A stretch of DNA of 64,000 bases from the NCBI GenBank assembly GCA_027531255.1, contig JAPZRU010000002.1, forward strand, positions 310,001 to 374,000, read 5' to 3'. Shown here piece after piece: positions 25,869 to 39,300 of this stretch; position 1 is the stretch's first letter, and every line of letters begins with the position of its first letter. Source of the stretch: Steroidobacteraceae bacterium. Lineage in GTDB: Bacteria; Pseudomonadota; Gammaproteobacteria; Steroidobacterales; Steroidobacteraceae. The notes beneath the pieces are model-generated. The model was not told the origin of the DNA. It saw only the letters and a list, made by a program, of their open reading frames with translations, and ran no database searches. Made by a program: the position numbers and the translations under genes.

Positions 25869-27044
25869 ATGAACGCGCCGCTGTCGGATCGCGCGCTGAT
25901 CCTGCTGCTCGCGGCCGTCACCGCCGCGGGGCCGGTCGCGCTCAACATCTACCTGCCGGTGCTGCCGAAGGTGCAGGCCGAGTTCGCGGTCAGCGTGGCC
26001 GCCGCGAGCACCACCGTCACCGCGCCGCTGATCGCGTTCGCGATCGGCATCCTCTTCTACGGTCCGGTCTCCGATCGCGTCGGGCGGCGGCCCGTGATCC
26101 TGTTCGGCCTCGCGGTGTTCCTGGTCGGCACGCTGCTGGCGCTGTTCGCGCCGTCGGTCGGCTGGCTCACCGCGGGCCGCGTCGTGCAGGCGCTCGGCAC
26201 GTCCGCCGGCATCACCGTCGCACGCGCGGTGATGAGCGACCTCTACCCGCGCGACAAGATGGCGCGGATGATCGCCTACCTGACGATGGCGATGGTGCTC
26301 GCGAACGCGCTCGCACCGGTCGGGGGCGGCGCGCTCGCCGAGTTCGTGGACTGGCGCGGCGTGTTCGCGCTGCTGCTCGTCGGCGGCATCGCGATCACGT
26401 GGTCCACCTGGCGCCACCTGCCCGAGACGCGCGTGCCGGGGACGGGCAGCTCGGCGGTGCAGGTGCTGCAGGCCTCGGCGGTGCTCGCGACGCGGCCCGC
26501 GTTCCTCGGCTACGTACTCCAGAGCGGCGTCGTCTATGCGACCTTCCTGGTCTTCATCTCGCTGATGCCGTACGTGTTCGTGCAGGGCCTCGGCCACTCG
26601 ACCACCGAGTACGGCTCCTGGTACCTCGCGATCGCGGTCGGCTACTTCGTCGGCAACTGGCACGTCACGCGCTACGCCGCGCGCCTCGGCGTGCACCGGA
26701 TGATGGTGTTCGGCGTGTCGATCCAGGCCGTCAGCGCAGTGATCGCGTGGGGCGCGGCGTACGCGGGCTGGTGGCACCCCGCGTGGATCTTCCTGCCGTG
26801 GGCCGTGCTCGGCTACGGCCAGGGTCTCGCGCTGCCGAACATCACCGCGAGCGCGGTCGCGCTGGCGCCGCAGTACGCGGGCGCGGCCTCGGGCCTGCTC
26901 GGGTTCGGGCAGCAGCTGATGGGCGCGCTCTCGATCCAGGCGATGGCCGTCGCGTCGACCGCGACGCCGGTGCCCGTCGCCACCTTCGTCGCGGCGGCCT
27001 CGCTGTTCGCACTCGCCTGGCTGCCGCTGATGCGTGCGCGCTGA
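25869..27044 (+). CDS. Bcr/CflA family multidrug efflux MFS transporter
   Basis: 391 residues with twelve predicted helices. The start LILLLAAVTAAGPVALNIYLPVLP and the loop FYGPVSDRVGRRPVILFG (MFS motif A) are typical of the Bcr/CflA drug:H+ antiporters; RVVQALGTSAGITVARAVMSDLYP is the family's conserved helix 4-5 region. Inner-membrane exporter of unknown substrate. It starts 10 bases after repeat copy A, with no obvious ribosome site other than what the repeat provides. Confidence 0.88.
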   Translation: MNAPLSDRALILLLAAVTAAGPVALNIYLPVLPKVQAEFAVSVAAASTTVTAPLIAFAIGILFYGPVSDRVGRRPVILFGLAVFLVGTLLALFAPSVGWLTAGRVVQALGTSAGITVARAVMSDLYPRDKMARMIAYLTMAMVLANALAPVGGGALAEFVDWRGVFALLLVGGIAITWSTWRHLPETRVPGTGSSAVQVLQASAVLATRPAFLGYVLQSGVVYATFLVFISLMPYVFVQGLGHSTTEYGSWYLAIAVGYFVGNWHVTRYAARLGVHRMMVFGVSIQAVSAVIAWGAAYAGWWHPAWIFLPWAVLGYGQGLALPNITASAVALAPQYAGAASGLLGFGQQLMGALSIQAMAVASTATPVPVATFVAAASLFALAWLPLMRAR

Positions 27045-27247
27045 CGCGCGCCGGGACACCGCCCGCCGGCGATCGCACGAGTCCGCGTCCGCGTTCGCGC
27101 CGCCGTTCTTCTTCGCAATCCGACGTTTCGCACCGCGGGCATGATTTCCGGCGTCGGGCACGGCGGCAGGGATGGCCGCGGCCCGGTGCACGACCGCACA
27201 AGCTACCTGGGGGCACGCATGGATGCAGGCGCCCCGGAGGCCACCGC

Positions 27248-27511
27248 ATGACGGTGATCGTCTGGAACTCCCACGAGACGGTGAAGTGCCCTGCGGGCTC
27301 CGTCGCGCAGCACCCGCGCTACGGCCGCGTGAAGGTGGTGAAGGCCACCGGCTGGCAGCGGCTGGTCGAGGCGCACCGCTACTCCCGGTGGACCACGCCG
27401 TACGGTTCGACCATCACTTTCCCCGAGCGCTTCTCGGCCTTCGTGGACGTGCGGGAGCTGCGTCGCGTCGGCGCACTCCCCTGGCCCGTAGCCGACAAGC
27501 TGGAGCCCTGA
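27248..27511 (+). CDS. Conserved-looking hypothetical protein, 87 aa
   Basis: Reads MTVIVWNSHETVKCPAGSVA and continues with basic and aromatic residues (VKVVKATGWQRLV, AHRYSRWTTPYGSTITFPERF) to end ADKLEP. A strong ribosome site (GGAGG) stands eight bases before ATG. No signal peptide or membrane segment. I do not recognise it; the mix of Trp, Tyr and charged residues is unlike a random GC-rich frame and argues for a real soluble protein. A 203-base gap without recognisable content precedes it. Confidence 0.6.
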   Translation: MTVIVWNSHETVKCPAGSVAQHPRYGRVKVVKATGWQRLVEAHRYSRWTTPYGSTITFPERFSAFVDVRELRRVGALPWPVADKLEP

Positions 27512-27557
27512 CACGCACGGCCGCGCGCCGGGCTCCGGGCCGACCCGCCGAGCAGGC

Positions 27558-28061
27558 CTAGGCCGGCACCCCTTGCGCCGCCAGCGTCACCGCGGACGCC
27601 GGCGCCGTGCCCGCATGCCGCCCGGCGCACGCGACGATGCGCGCCACCAGCGCACTCACGTCGTGGTGATGCAGCAGGAAACCGTCGGCACCCCGCTTCA
27701 GGCTCTCGCGCGCGAGCAGTTCGCTCGACACCTCGGACAGCACGAGGATCCGCGTGGCGGAGGTGCAGGCCGCCGCGAACCGCGCGATCCATCCGAGCGC
27801 GGTGGCCTTCCCCACGAGGCACCCGAGCAGCACTACGTCCGGCTGGAGGCGCAGGGCCAGCGGCAGGCCCTCTTCGAGCGCACGAGCGTGCCCCGCGCAC
27901 TCGAGCTCGGGGTGTTGCTGCAGCGCGGCGACGAGTTCGGCACCAGGATCCGGATCCAGGACTAGCAGGACCCGCAGACGGGTGCGGCAGGGAGGCATCG
28001 AGTCTTCTTGCAGGGCCCGAGTTCGGGACCAGTGTGGGCCCGATCCGGCCAGCTTGGCCAT
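27558..28061 (-). CDS. Degenerate response-regulator receiver-like protein
   Basis: 167 residues from ATG 28061 (TGAGG upstream); a second ATG at 27998 would remove 21 residues and start just before the fold. The single domain follows the CheY pattern: LRVLLVLDPDPGAELVAAL, QPDVVLLGCLVG, TRILVLSEVSSELLARESLK and GADGFLLHHHDVSALVARI. The phospho-acceptor Asp after strand 3 is Gly (VVLLGC) and the conserved Lys after strand 5 is His, so it is unlikely to be phosphorylated. No output domain or kinase partner is nearby. Possibly a phosphorylation-independent interaction module. Confidence 0.65.
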   Translation of the reverse strand: MAKLAGSGPHWSRTRALQEDSMPPCRTRLRVLLVLDPDPGAELVAALQQHPELECAGHARALEEGLPLALRLQPDVVLLGCLVGKATALGWIARFAAACTSATRILVLSEVSSELLARESLKRGADGFLLHHHDVSALVARIVACAGRHAGTAPASAVTLAAQGVPA

Positions 28062-28248
28062 TACGTTTGCCTCATGTTCCCGGAAACCGGAACGGGAGAC
28101 GCAGTTTCAGCCCGCTACCCGACTTAGCATCCGGTGCAGCGTCCACGGAGGGCCCCCTTGCCGCTCGAACTCCGCCCCCGCGTGCCCGGAGTCCGCGCCG
28201 CTGCCGCCGGTCCCGGTGCCGTGCCTATTGCCGTCGCGGAGCCCTGAC

Positions 28249-28962
28249 GTGCTCGGGCGTTTCCTCGAGATCACGGTGCCGGCGCCGCGCATCCTCGAAT
28301 CCTGGCGATTCTGGGAGAGCCTCGGTTTCGCGGGCGCACCGGTCGGCGAGACCTGGACGCACCGCTGCGCGGTTGCCACCGACGGCCGCGTGGCCGTCGG
28401 CCTGCACGAGGCCGACGTCCCGCCGTGCACGCTGACCTACGTGCGGCCGGACCTCGCCCGCCACCTGCCCGCGCTGGAGTCGGTCGGCGTCGAGTTCGAG
28501 GCGCGCGTGCTCGGCGACGACCGCTTCAACGAGGCGAGCTTCACCGCCGCCGGCGACCAGCCCTTCCGCCTGCTCGAGGCGCGCACGTGGTCGCCGCCGG
28601 CCCGGGCTCAGCCGTCGCCGTTCGGCTGGTTCGAGGAATACGCGATCCCGGTGCGCGACCTGGCCGCGGCGCGCGACTACTGGGAGCGACTGGGGTTCGT
28701 GGCCGTCGAGGAGCGCGAGTACCCGTGGCCCAGCCTCGCGCTGACCAGCGACACGCTGGACGTCGGACTGCACGCGGGACCGGATCTCGGCGGCCCGACG
28801 CTGGTGTTCGCGACCGACGACGTCGCGGCACTGCGCGAGCGGCTCGCCGCCGTCGGCATCGAGACCGACGCGCGCCTGCCGCGCGCCCTCGATCCCCGCC
28901 TCTACCTGCGCGTGACCTCGCCCGAGGGCCTGCGGTTGCTGGCCGGACCCGGGACCGCATGA
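28249..28962 (+). CDS. VOC family protein with two glyoxalase-fold domains
   Basis: 237 residues from GTG 28249 with CGGAG eight bases upstream; the frame is open earlier but without homology. Two vicinal-oxygen-chelate units are seen: RFLEITVPAPRILESWRFWESLGF (start of unit 1) and EEYAIPVRDLAAARDYWERLGF (start of unit 2, about residue 126), ending YLRVTSPEGLRLLAG. The family includes glyoxalases, dioxygenases and resistance proteins; the activity cannot be assigned. Stands alone between a minus-strand regulator and the trehalose operon. Confidence 0.8.
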   Translation: MLGRFLEITVPAPRILESWRFWESLGFAGAPVGETWTHRCAVATDGRVAVGLHEADVPPCTLTYVRPDLARHLPALESVGVEFEARVLGDDRFNEASFTAAGDQPFRLLEARTWSPPARAQPSPFGWFEEYAIPVRDLAAARDYWERLGFVAVEEREYPWPSLALTSDTLDVGLHAGPDLGGPTLVFATDDVAALRERLAAVGIETDARLPRALDPRLYLRVTSPEGLRLLAGPGTA

Positions 28963-29052
28963 CGATGCGTTGTCGATCGAGGCGCAGGTCGCGCGGTCGT
29001 GCGCATACGGGCCGGCGGAGCCCGTCAGAGGCGAGGCCATGGCGCCGATCCG

Positions 29053-29151
29053 TTACGGGAAGTTGGCGTCGTGCCACTCGAGCTCGACGGCGGATGCGTG
29101 CCCGGAGAACAGCGCGAAGTTCACGCCCTGCCCGTCCCACCTGGCGCGTCG
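29053..29151 (-). pseudogene. Remnant of glycogen-debranching enzyme gene (glgX/treX)
   Basis: Directly behind the treS stop, the minus strand reads WDGQGVNFALFSGHASAVEL and then EWHDANFP and a TAA. The first part matches the N-terminal carbohydrate-binding start of GlgX/TreX proteins almost word for word (WDG-GVNFALFS-A-VEL). The remaining 650 or so residues are missing. It lies where an intact glgX would complete the glucan operon. I read it as a deletion remnant; no good start codon is left. Confidence 0.6.
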
Positions 29152-32487
<3,336 letters not shown>

Positions 32488-32598
32488 GGGCCTCCGTCGT
32501 CGCTCGTCCGGCGCGCCGCGCGGGCGATCCGTTCCCGCGCCGGCGAGCTCACGGGAAGTAGTCGAAATCCTGCTCGCGCGCGGTCGCGCCGGCGCCGT

Positions 32599-34548
<1,950 letters not shown>

Positions 34549-34718
34549 GGGAGCTTCTCCGGTCCGGCGGCCCGGGCCCCCAGCCGTTGGACCCTGTTCA
34601 CGGCCGGCGGGCGCTCCCTGTCCGACACGTCCTCGCGGTACCTGGGACATCCGTGTCCTGCGTCGACTCGTGCGTGGTGCACGGGCGACCGGTCGCAGCC
34701 GACCGGTCCCCGCGCGTG

Positions 34719-34775
34719 CGGCAGCGTCACCGCGGTATCGTCCCACACGCTTTCGCCCAGCGGCAATCGCGTTGC
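34719..34775 (-). pseudogene. Remnant of maltooligosyl trehalose synthase gene (treY), C-terminal part
   Basis: In the treZ-glgB gap the minus strand reads [19 protein letters not shown]. This resembles the C-terminal beta-domain of TreY enzymes (LPLGE-VW-DT---LP). What follows is not recognisable. TreY normally partners TreZ, so its loss would strand TreZ. The match is short and the call tentative. Confidence 0.4.
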
Positions 34776-34838
34776 GCGGTCCGACGGCGTCGCGGGCGCG
34801 CACCGCGCGCGGCGTGCCGACCAACCCGGGTCGCACGC

Positions 34839-36740
34839 TCACCGGGCCGAGCTCCGCGGTGGCTGCAGGTACCACTGCACGCCCCACGGCGGCACGACCG
34901 ACTGCAGCTCGCCCGGGACGGGCGGCCAGATCATCGGCCCGGACGGCGACGCGAAGGTGGCCGGGCGCTCGTCCACGTTCAGCAGCAGCGTGAGCACGCC
35001 GCCCCGGCGCGAACGCCACTCCACGCACAGCTCGCCCGCGCTCGGCCGCTCGACGCGTGCCTCGACGACGCCGTCGGCGACGAACGGCACCACGTGCCGG
35101 CGGCGCAGCGCGAGGCACTCGCGGTACAGCGCGAGCCAGCGCGCATGCCGCCCGCGCTCGCGCTCCGTCCAGTCCAGCTTCGAGCGTTCGAAGGTCCCGG
35201 GCGCATTCGGATCCGGGATCCGCTCGCGAAGCGCCGGATCCGCGAACGCCGGGAAGCGCGCGAACTCCCGTCGCCGGCCTTCGCGCACCAGTGCCGCGAG
35301 CTCGGGGCCGAAGTCGCAGAAGTACTGGAACGGCGCGCTCGCGCCCCACTCCTCGCCCATCCAGAGCAGCGGCGGATGCGGGGCGAGCAGGAGCAGCGCG
35401 GTCAGCGGCTCGAGCCTGCCCGGCGGCACGAGGTGCGCGAGCCGCTCGCCGAACGCGCGATTGCCGACCTGGTCGTGGTTCTGCAGGAAGCCGAGGAACG
35501 CACCGGGCGGCAGCCCGCCGCTCGGCTCGCCGCGCGGCGCGCCCGAGTACGGCGATCGCTCGCCCTGCCAGGCGAAGCCCTCCGCGAGGCAGCGCGCGAG
35601 GTGGCGCAGCGGGTCCGCGGCGTAGCAGAGGTAGTAGCCGTGCGTCTCACCGGTGGCGAGCACGTGCAACGCGTGGTGCACGTCGTCGTTCCACTGCGCC
35701 GTGCACAGCTTCGGGCGGCCGCGCGCGTCGCGGAACAGGTAGTGCGCCGCGTTGCGGGCGTTCTCGAGCACGAGGTGGATCTCGCGCCGGCCCGCGAAGC
35801 GGGCGCGCACCCGCGTCGCCAGTTCCTCGATCACGTCGGGCCGCGAGTCGTCGACGATCGCGTGGACCGCATCGAGCCGCAGCCCGTCGAGGCGGAACTC
35901 CTCGAGCCAGTACAGCGCGTTGCCGATCGCGTACTCGCGTACCCAGCGCGAATTCTCGCCGGGCCCGCGGCCGTCGAAGTTCACGGCCGCGCCCCACGGG
36001 GTCGCGTGCCGCCGGGTGAAGAAGTCGGGCGCGTAAAAGCCGAGGTAGTTGCCGTCCGGCCCGAAGTGGCTGTAGACCACGTCGAGCAGCACCATGAGGC
36101 CGCGCTCGTGCGCCGCGTCAACGAGCGCCTTGAAGTCCTCCGGGCGGCCGTAGCTCGAATCCGGCGCGTACGGCAGCACGCCGTCGTAGCCCCAGTTGCG
36201 GCGGCCCGGGAAGTCCGCGACCGGCAGGATCTCGAGCGCGGTGATGCCGAGCTCGGCGAGCGCGTCGAGCCGCTCGATCGCGGCGCGGAAAGTGCCCTCG
36301 CGCGTGAACGTGCCGAGGTGCAGTTCGTAGACGACGGCCTCGTGCCAAGGGCGGCCGCGCCACGCGGTGCAGCGCCAGCGGTGGGCTCGCGGGTCCACCA
36401 CTTCGCTCGGGCCGTGGCAGTCGACCGGCTGGAAGCGGGAGCCGGGATCCGGGACGCGAAGCCCGAGGCCGATCCCGAACCGGTAGCGCGCGCCCGGCCG
36501 GACGCCCGGCACGCGGCACTCGAACCAGCCGTCCGCCTCGCGCGTCATCGCGTGGTCGTGCTCGGCCGGCGCCGCGGTCGCGGCGTCGCGAACCGGGGGC
36601 TCCCCGCCGCTCGTGTCGAGGTGCAGCGTGACCGCGTGCAGCGCCGGCGCCCAGAAGCGGAACCGCACGCCGTCGGCGTCGAGTTCGGGGCCGAAAGGGG
36701 TCACCGCCGCGGTGGCGGCGTCGGCGCTGTCCGCTTCCAT
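34839..36740 (-). CDS. treZ: Malto-oligosyltrehalose trehalohydrolase
   Basis: 633 residues from ATG 36740 (GCGGAG upstream); the open frame extends 28 codons further but that part is Arg-rich and non-homologous. CBM48-like N-terminus ([19 protein letters not shown]), then the GH13 barrel with Asp290 in [12 protein letters not shown], Glu326 in LVLENARN and Asp423 in [11 protein letters not shown]. It releases trehalose from the reducing end made by TreY. First gene of the operon. No intact treY lies in the window, so either treY is elsewhere or the pathway is broken here. Confidence 0.94.
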   Translation of the reverse strand: MEADSADAATAAVTPFGPELDADGVRFRFWAPALHAVTLHLDTSGGEPPVRDAATAAPAEHDHAMTREADGWFECRVPGVRPGARYRFGIGLGLRVPDPGSRFQPVDCHGPSEVVDPRAHRWRCTAWRGRPWHEAVVYELHLGTFTREGTFRAAIERLDALAELGITALEILPVADFPGRRNWGYDGVLPYAPDSSYGRPEDFKALVDAAHERGLMVLLDVVYSHFGPDGNYLGFYAPDFFTRRHATPWGAAVNFDGRGPGENSRWVREYAIGNALYWLEEFRLDGLRLDAVHAIVDDSRPDVIEELATRVRARFAGRREIHLVLENARNAAHYLFRDARGRPKLCTAQWNDDVHHALHVLATGETHGYYLCYAADPLRHLARCLAEGFAWQGERSPYSGAPRGEPSGGLPPGAFLGFLQNHDQVGNRAFGERLAHLVPPGRLEPLTALLLLAPHPPLLWMGEEWGASAPFQYFCDFGPELAALVREGRRREFARFPAFADPALRERIPDPNAPGTFERSKLDWTERERGRHARWLALYRECLALRRRHVVPFVADGVVEARVERPSAGELCVEWRSRRGGVLTLLLNVDERPATFASPSGPMIWPPVPGELQSVVPPWGVQWYLQPPRSSAR

Positions 36741-36887
36741 CGAGGCTCCGCGGCGGCACCGGCAGGTGCCGCGAGCCACGCACGGTAGCGGAGTGGCGCG
36801 CCGGGCCCGTGCGAAGCCGCGCAACCGCGGTCGCGCGGGGACGCGGATTCGTCGAAGCTCGCGCCGGATGCGGCGGGTGGCGAGCGC

Positions 36888-38315
36888 CTACACCGCCCGG
36901 GAGAACCGCGGCGTCTCGCCCGGCGCCACCGGCTGCGCCTCCGGCAGGTGCGCGTCGAACGGCATCGCGACGTTGCGCATCAGCAGGCGCCCGCGGCCGG
37001 TCACGACCAGCCCGCGATCCTCGTTGCGCACGAGACCGTCGGCCTCGAGCGGCCGCAGTTGCTCCAGCTCGCCGAGGAAGTACTCCTCGAACACGATCCC
37101 GTGCTCGGCCTCGACCTCCTCGAACGACAGGCGGGTCGCGCACATCAGCCGCTGGATCACGTCGCGGCGGATGCGGTCGTCGCGCGTCAGCTGCACGCCG
37201 CGCCGCACGGCGAGCCCGCCGGCGTCGATCGCGGCGTAGTAGTCGTTCAGGGTCTTGGCGTTCTGCGCGTACGCGTCGCCGACCTTCGAGATCGACGACA
37301 CGCCGAACGCGACCAGGTCGCACTCCGCCTGCGTCGAATAGCCCTGGAAGTTCCGGTGCAGGGTGCCGGCGCGCTGCGCGCGCACGAGCTCGTCGGTCGG
37401 CAGCGCGAAGTGGTCCATGCCGACGTAGACGTAGCCCGCGTCGGAGAGCTTCTGCACCGTGAGCTCGAGCAGGCCGAGCTTCTCGGCGGCGCTGATCAGG
37501 TCCGCGGTCCTGATCTGGCGCTGCGGCTTGAACAGGTGCGGCAGGTGCGCGTAGCTGTAGGTGGCGATGCGGTCCGGGCGCGCGTCGATCACGAGGTCGA
37601 GCGTGCGCGCGAACGTGGTGCGGTTCTGCTTCGGCAGGCCGTAGATCAGGTCGACGCTGACGCTCTCGATGCCGACCTCGCGCGCGCGCGAGATCAGCGC
37701 CAGCGTGCCCTCGCAGGACTGCACGCGGTTGACCGCGACCTGCACGGCCGCATCGAAATCCTGCACGCCGAGGCTGACGCGGTTGAAGCCGAGCTTCGAG
37801 AGCTCCTCGAGCCGGTCGAGGTCGATCGTGCGCGGGTCGATCTCGATCGAGTACTCGCGGTCGGGCGCGTTCGTCAGCGCGAAGTGCCGGCGCATCTTCT
37901 CGAGCAGCTCGGCGATCTGCCGGGTCGAGAGGAACGTGGGCGTGCCGCCGCCGAAGTGCAGCTGGTTCACGGGGCGCGACTTGTCGTACAGCGCACCCTG
38001 GCGCTCGATCTCGCGGTACAGGCGGTCGAGGTACAGCGCGGCCTTGGAATGGTCGCGCGTGATGACCTTGTTGCAGCCGCAGTAGAAGCACGGGCTCGCG
38101 CAGAACGGCACGTGCACGTACAGCGACAGCGGGCGCACGACGCCGTCGCGACCCGGCGCGTTGCTGGCGCGCGCGGCCGCGACGTATTCGTCCACGCCGA
38201 AGCCGGGGTGGAACTGCACGGCCGTGGGATAGGACGTGTAGCGGGGACCGGGACGGTCGTACCGCTGGATCAGGCCGGCGTCGAACACGGCGCGGCCGTC
38301 GTCGGGAACTTGCAT
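36888..38315 (-). CDS. hemN: Oxygen-independent coproporphyrinogen III oxidase (radical SAM)
   Basis: 475 residues. The radical-SAM cluster motif is Cys72, Cys76 and Cys79 in FCASPCFYCGC, with YTSYPTAVQF at the start and GGGTPTFLS for SAM binding. Full-length HemN features such as YVGMDHFALPTDEL and the C-terminal helical domain (RLMCATRLSFEEVE) are present, separating it from HemW. It performs anaerobic haem synthesis. AGAGGCGG before ATG is a good ribosome site. I see no FNR box in the 176-base upstream gap. Confidence 0.94.
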   Translation of the reverse strand: MQVPDDGRAVFDAGLIQRYDRPGPRYTSYPTAVQFHPGFGVDEYVAAARASNAPGRDGVVRPLSLYVHVPFCASPCFYCGCNKVITRDHSKAALYLDRLYREIERQGALYDKSRPVNQLHFGGGTPTFLSTRQIAELLEKMRRHFALTNAPDREYSIEIDPRTIDLDRLEELSKLGFNRVSLGVQDFDAAVQVAVNRVQSCEGTLALISRAREVGIESVSVDLIYGLPKQNRTTFARTLDLVIDARPDRIATYSYAHLPHLFKPQRQIRTADLISAAEKLGLLELTVQKLSDAGYVYVGMDHFALPTDELVRAQRAGTLHRNFQGYSTQAECDLVAFGVSSISKVGDAYAQNAKTLNDYYAAIDAGGLAVRRGVQLTRDDRIRRDVIQRLMCATRLSFEEVEAEHGIVFEEYFLGELEQLRPLEADGLVRNEDRGLVVTGRGRLLMRNVAMPFDAHLPEAQPVAPGETPRFSRAV

Positions 38316-38491
38316 CGTCCGCCTCTTCCGCCGGGCTCACCCGGCTCCGCCTCTGGACCGCAAGTTACGGGCGGGGTCGCCGCAGGTGCCAGCGTGGAAA
38401 TACGGATCGGTCTCCGGGAACTTGCACCAGAATCGGGGACTTACGCGAGGGGGGCCACGGGCGGGCGGAGCCGCGCGGCCGACCGGGGCGC

Positions 38492-39103
38492 TCAGTTCCC
38501 GAGGAACTCCCACACCCGGTCCAGGATCCCGGAGCCGGCCCAGAACACGCCGTAGAGCAGGAGCCCGATGTACGCCGTGGCGACGGCGGTCGCGACGTAG
38601 CCGGCGATCACGATCACGCCGTCCCGCTCGGCCATGCCGACCGCGAGCAGCACGATCGCGATCGCGGGCGCCGTGTTCGTGAACGGGAAAAGCGGCAGCG
38701 GCGCCATCAGCAGCAGGGCGACCAGCACCAGCATCAGTCCGTTGATGCGGTTCAGCGTCGCGCCGTGCGTGAGCGCGAGCAGCCGCGGCCGGATCAGCTT
38801 CTCGAACCGGCGGCTCGCGGCCGCGCTCTTGCGCAGCACGGTGGCGACGTGGGCGGAGTTCAGCCTGCGGGACAGCAGGCCGTTCGGCAGCCACGGCACG
38901 CGGTTCGCGGTCACGCCGGCGCCGACCAGCAGCAGCAGCAGGCCGAACACGGTGCTGGTGCCCGGGATCGACACGGGCAGCAGGAACGGGACCGCGAGGA
39001 ACACGCAGAACAGCAGCAGTCCCTGCTCGCCGATCAGCTCGAGCAGCTGGCGGATCGAGACCTCGGGGGACGGCAGCGCGTCGGCCGCACCGTCGAAGGT
39101 CAC
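38492..39103 (-). CDS. ExoD family membrane protein
   Basis: 203 residues with four or five hydrophobic helices. LIGEQGLLLFCVFLAVPFLLP followed by VSIPGTSTVFGLLLL, then RLNSAHVATVLRKSAAASRRFEKLIRPR and LLMAPLPLFPFTNTAPA, are conserved features of ExoD, first linked to exopolysaccharide production in rhizobia. The biochemical role is unknown. Located between hemN and the divergent S46 peptidase gene. Confidence 0.88.
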   Translation of the reverse strand: MTFDGAADALPSPEVSIRQLLELIGEQGLLLFCVFLAVPFLLPVSIPGTSTVFGLLLLLVGAGVTANRVPWLPNGLLSRRLNSAHVATVLRKSAAASRRFEKLIRPRLLALTHGATLNRINGLMLVLVALLLMAPLPLFPFTNTAPAIAIVLLAVGMAERDGVIVIAGYVATAVATAYIGLLLYGVFWAGSGILDRVWEFLGN

Positions 39104-39300
39104 GGACAGGCTGGTTTCCGGGTTGTGGAACTGGGTGGTGGTCAGGCGGCCTCCGGACGCGACGAGCGGGGAACCCCCGCGGCGGCCGGCGCATTCTAGC
39201 GTTACGGACGGTGGATCCGGGCGTGCCGGCGCTCGCCGTCCTGCGCGAGCGCCCCGGTCGGGCCTAGAATCGCGGCCTCCGTTCCCCGCGAGCTACGAGC

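Noticed and set aside
28075-28092. GTTCC---GGAAC inverted repeat before the receiver-like gene
   Set aside because: Imperfect and short; could be an operator but gives no support beyond chance in GC-rich DNA.
38360-38425. GCAAGTT/AACTTGC inverted repeat upstream of hemN as a regulatory site
   Set aside because: Arms are 7 bases with 52 bases between; no FNR-type half-sites, likely chance.
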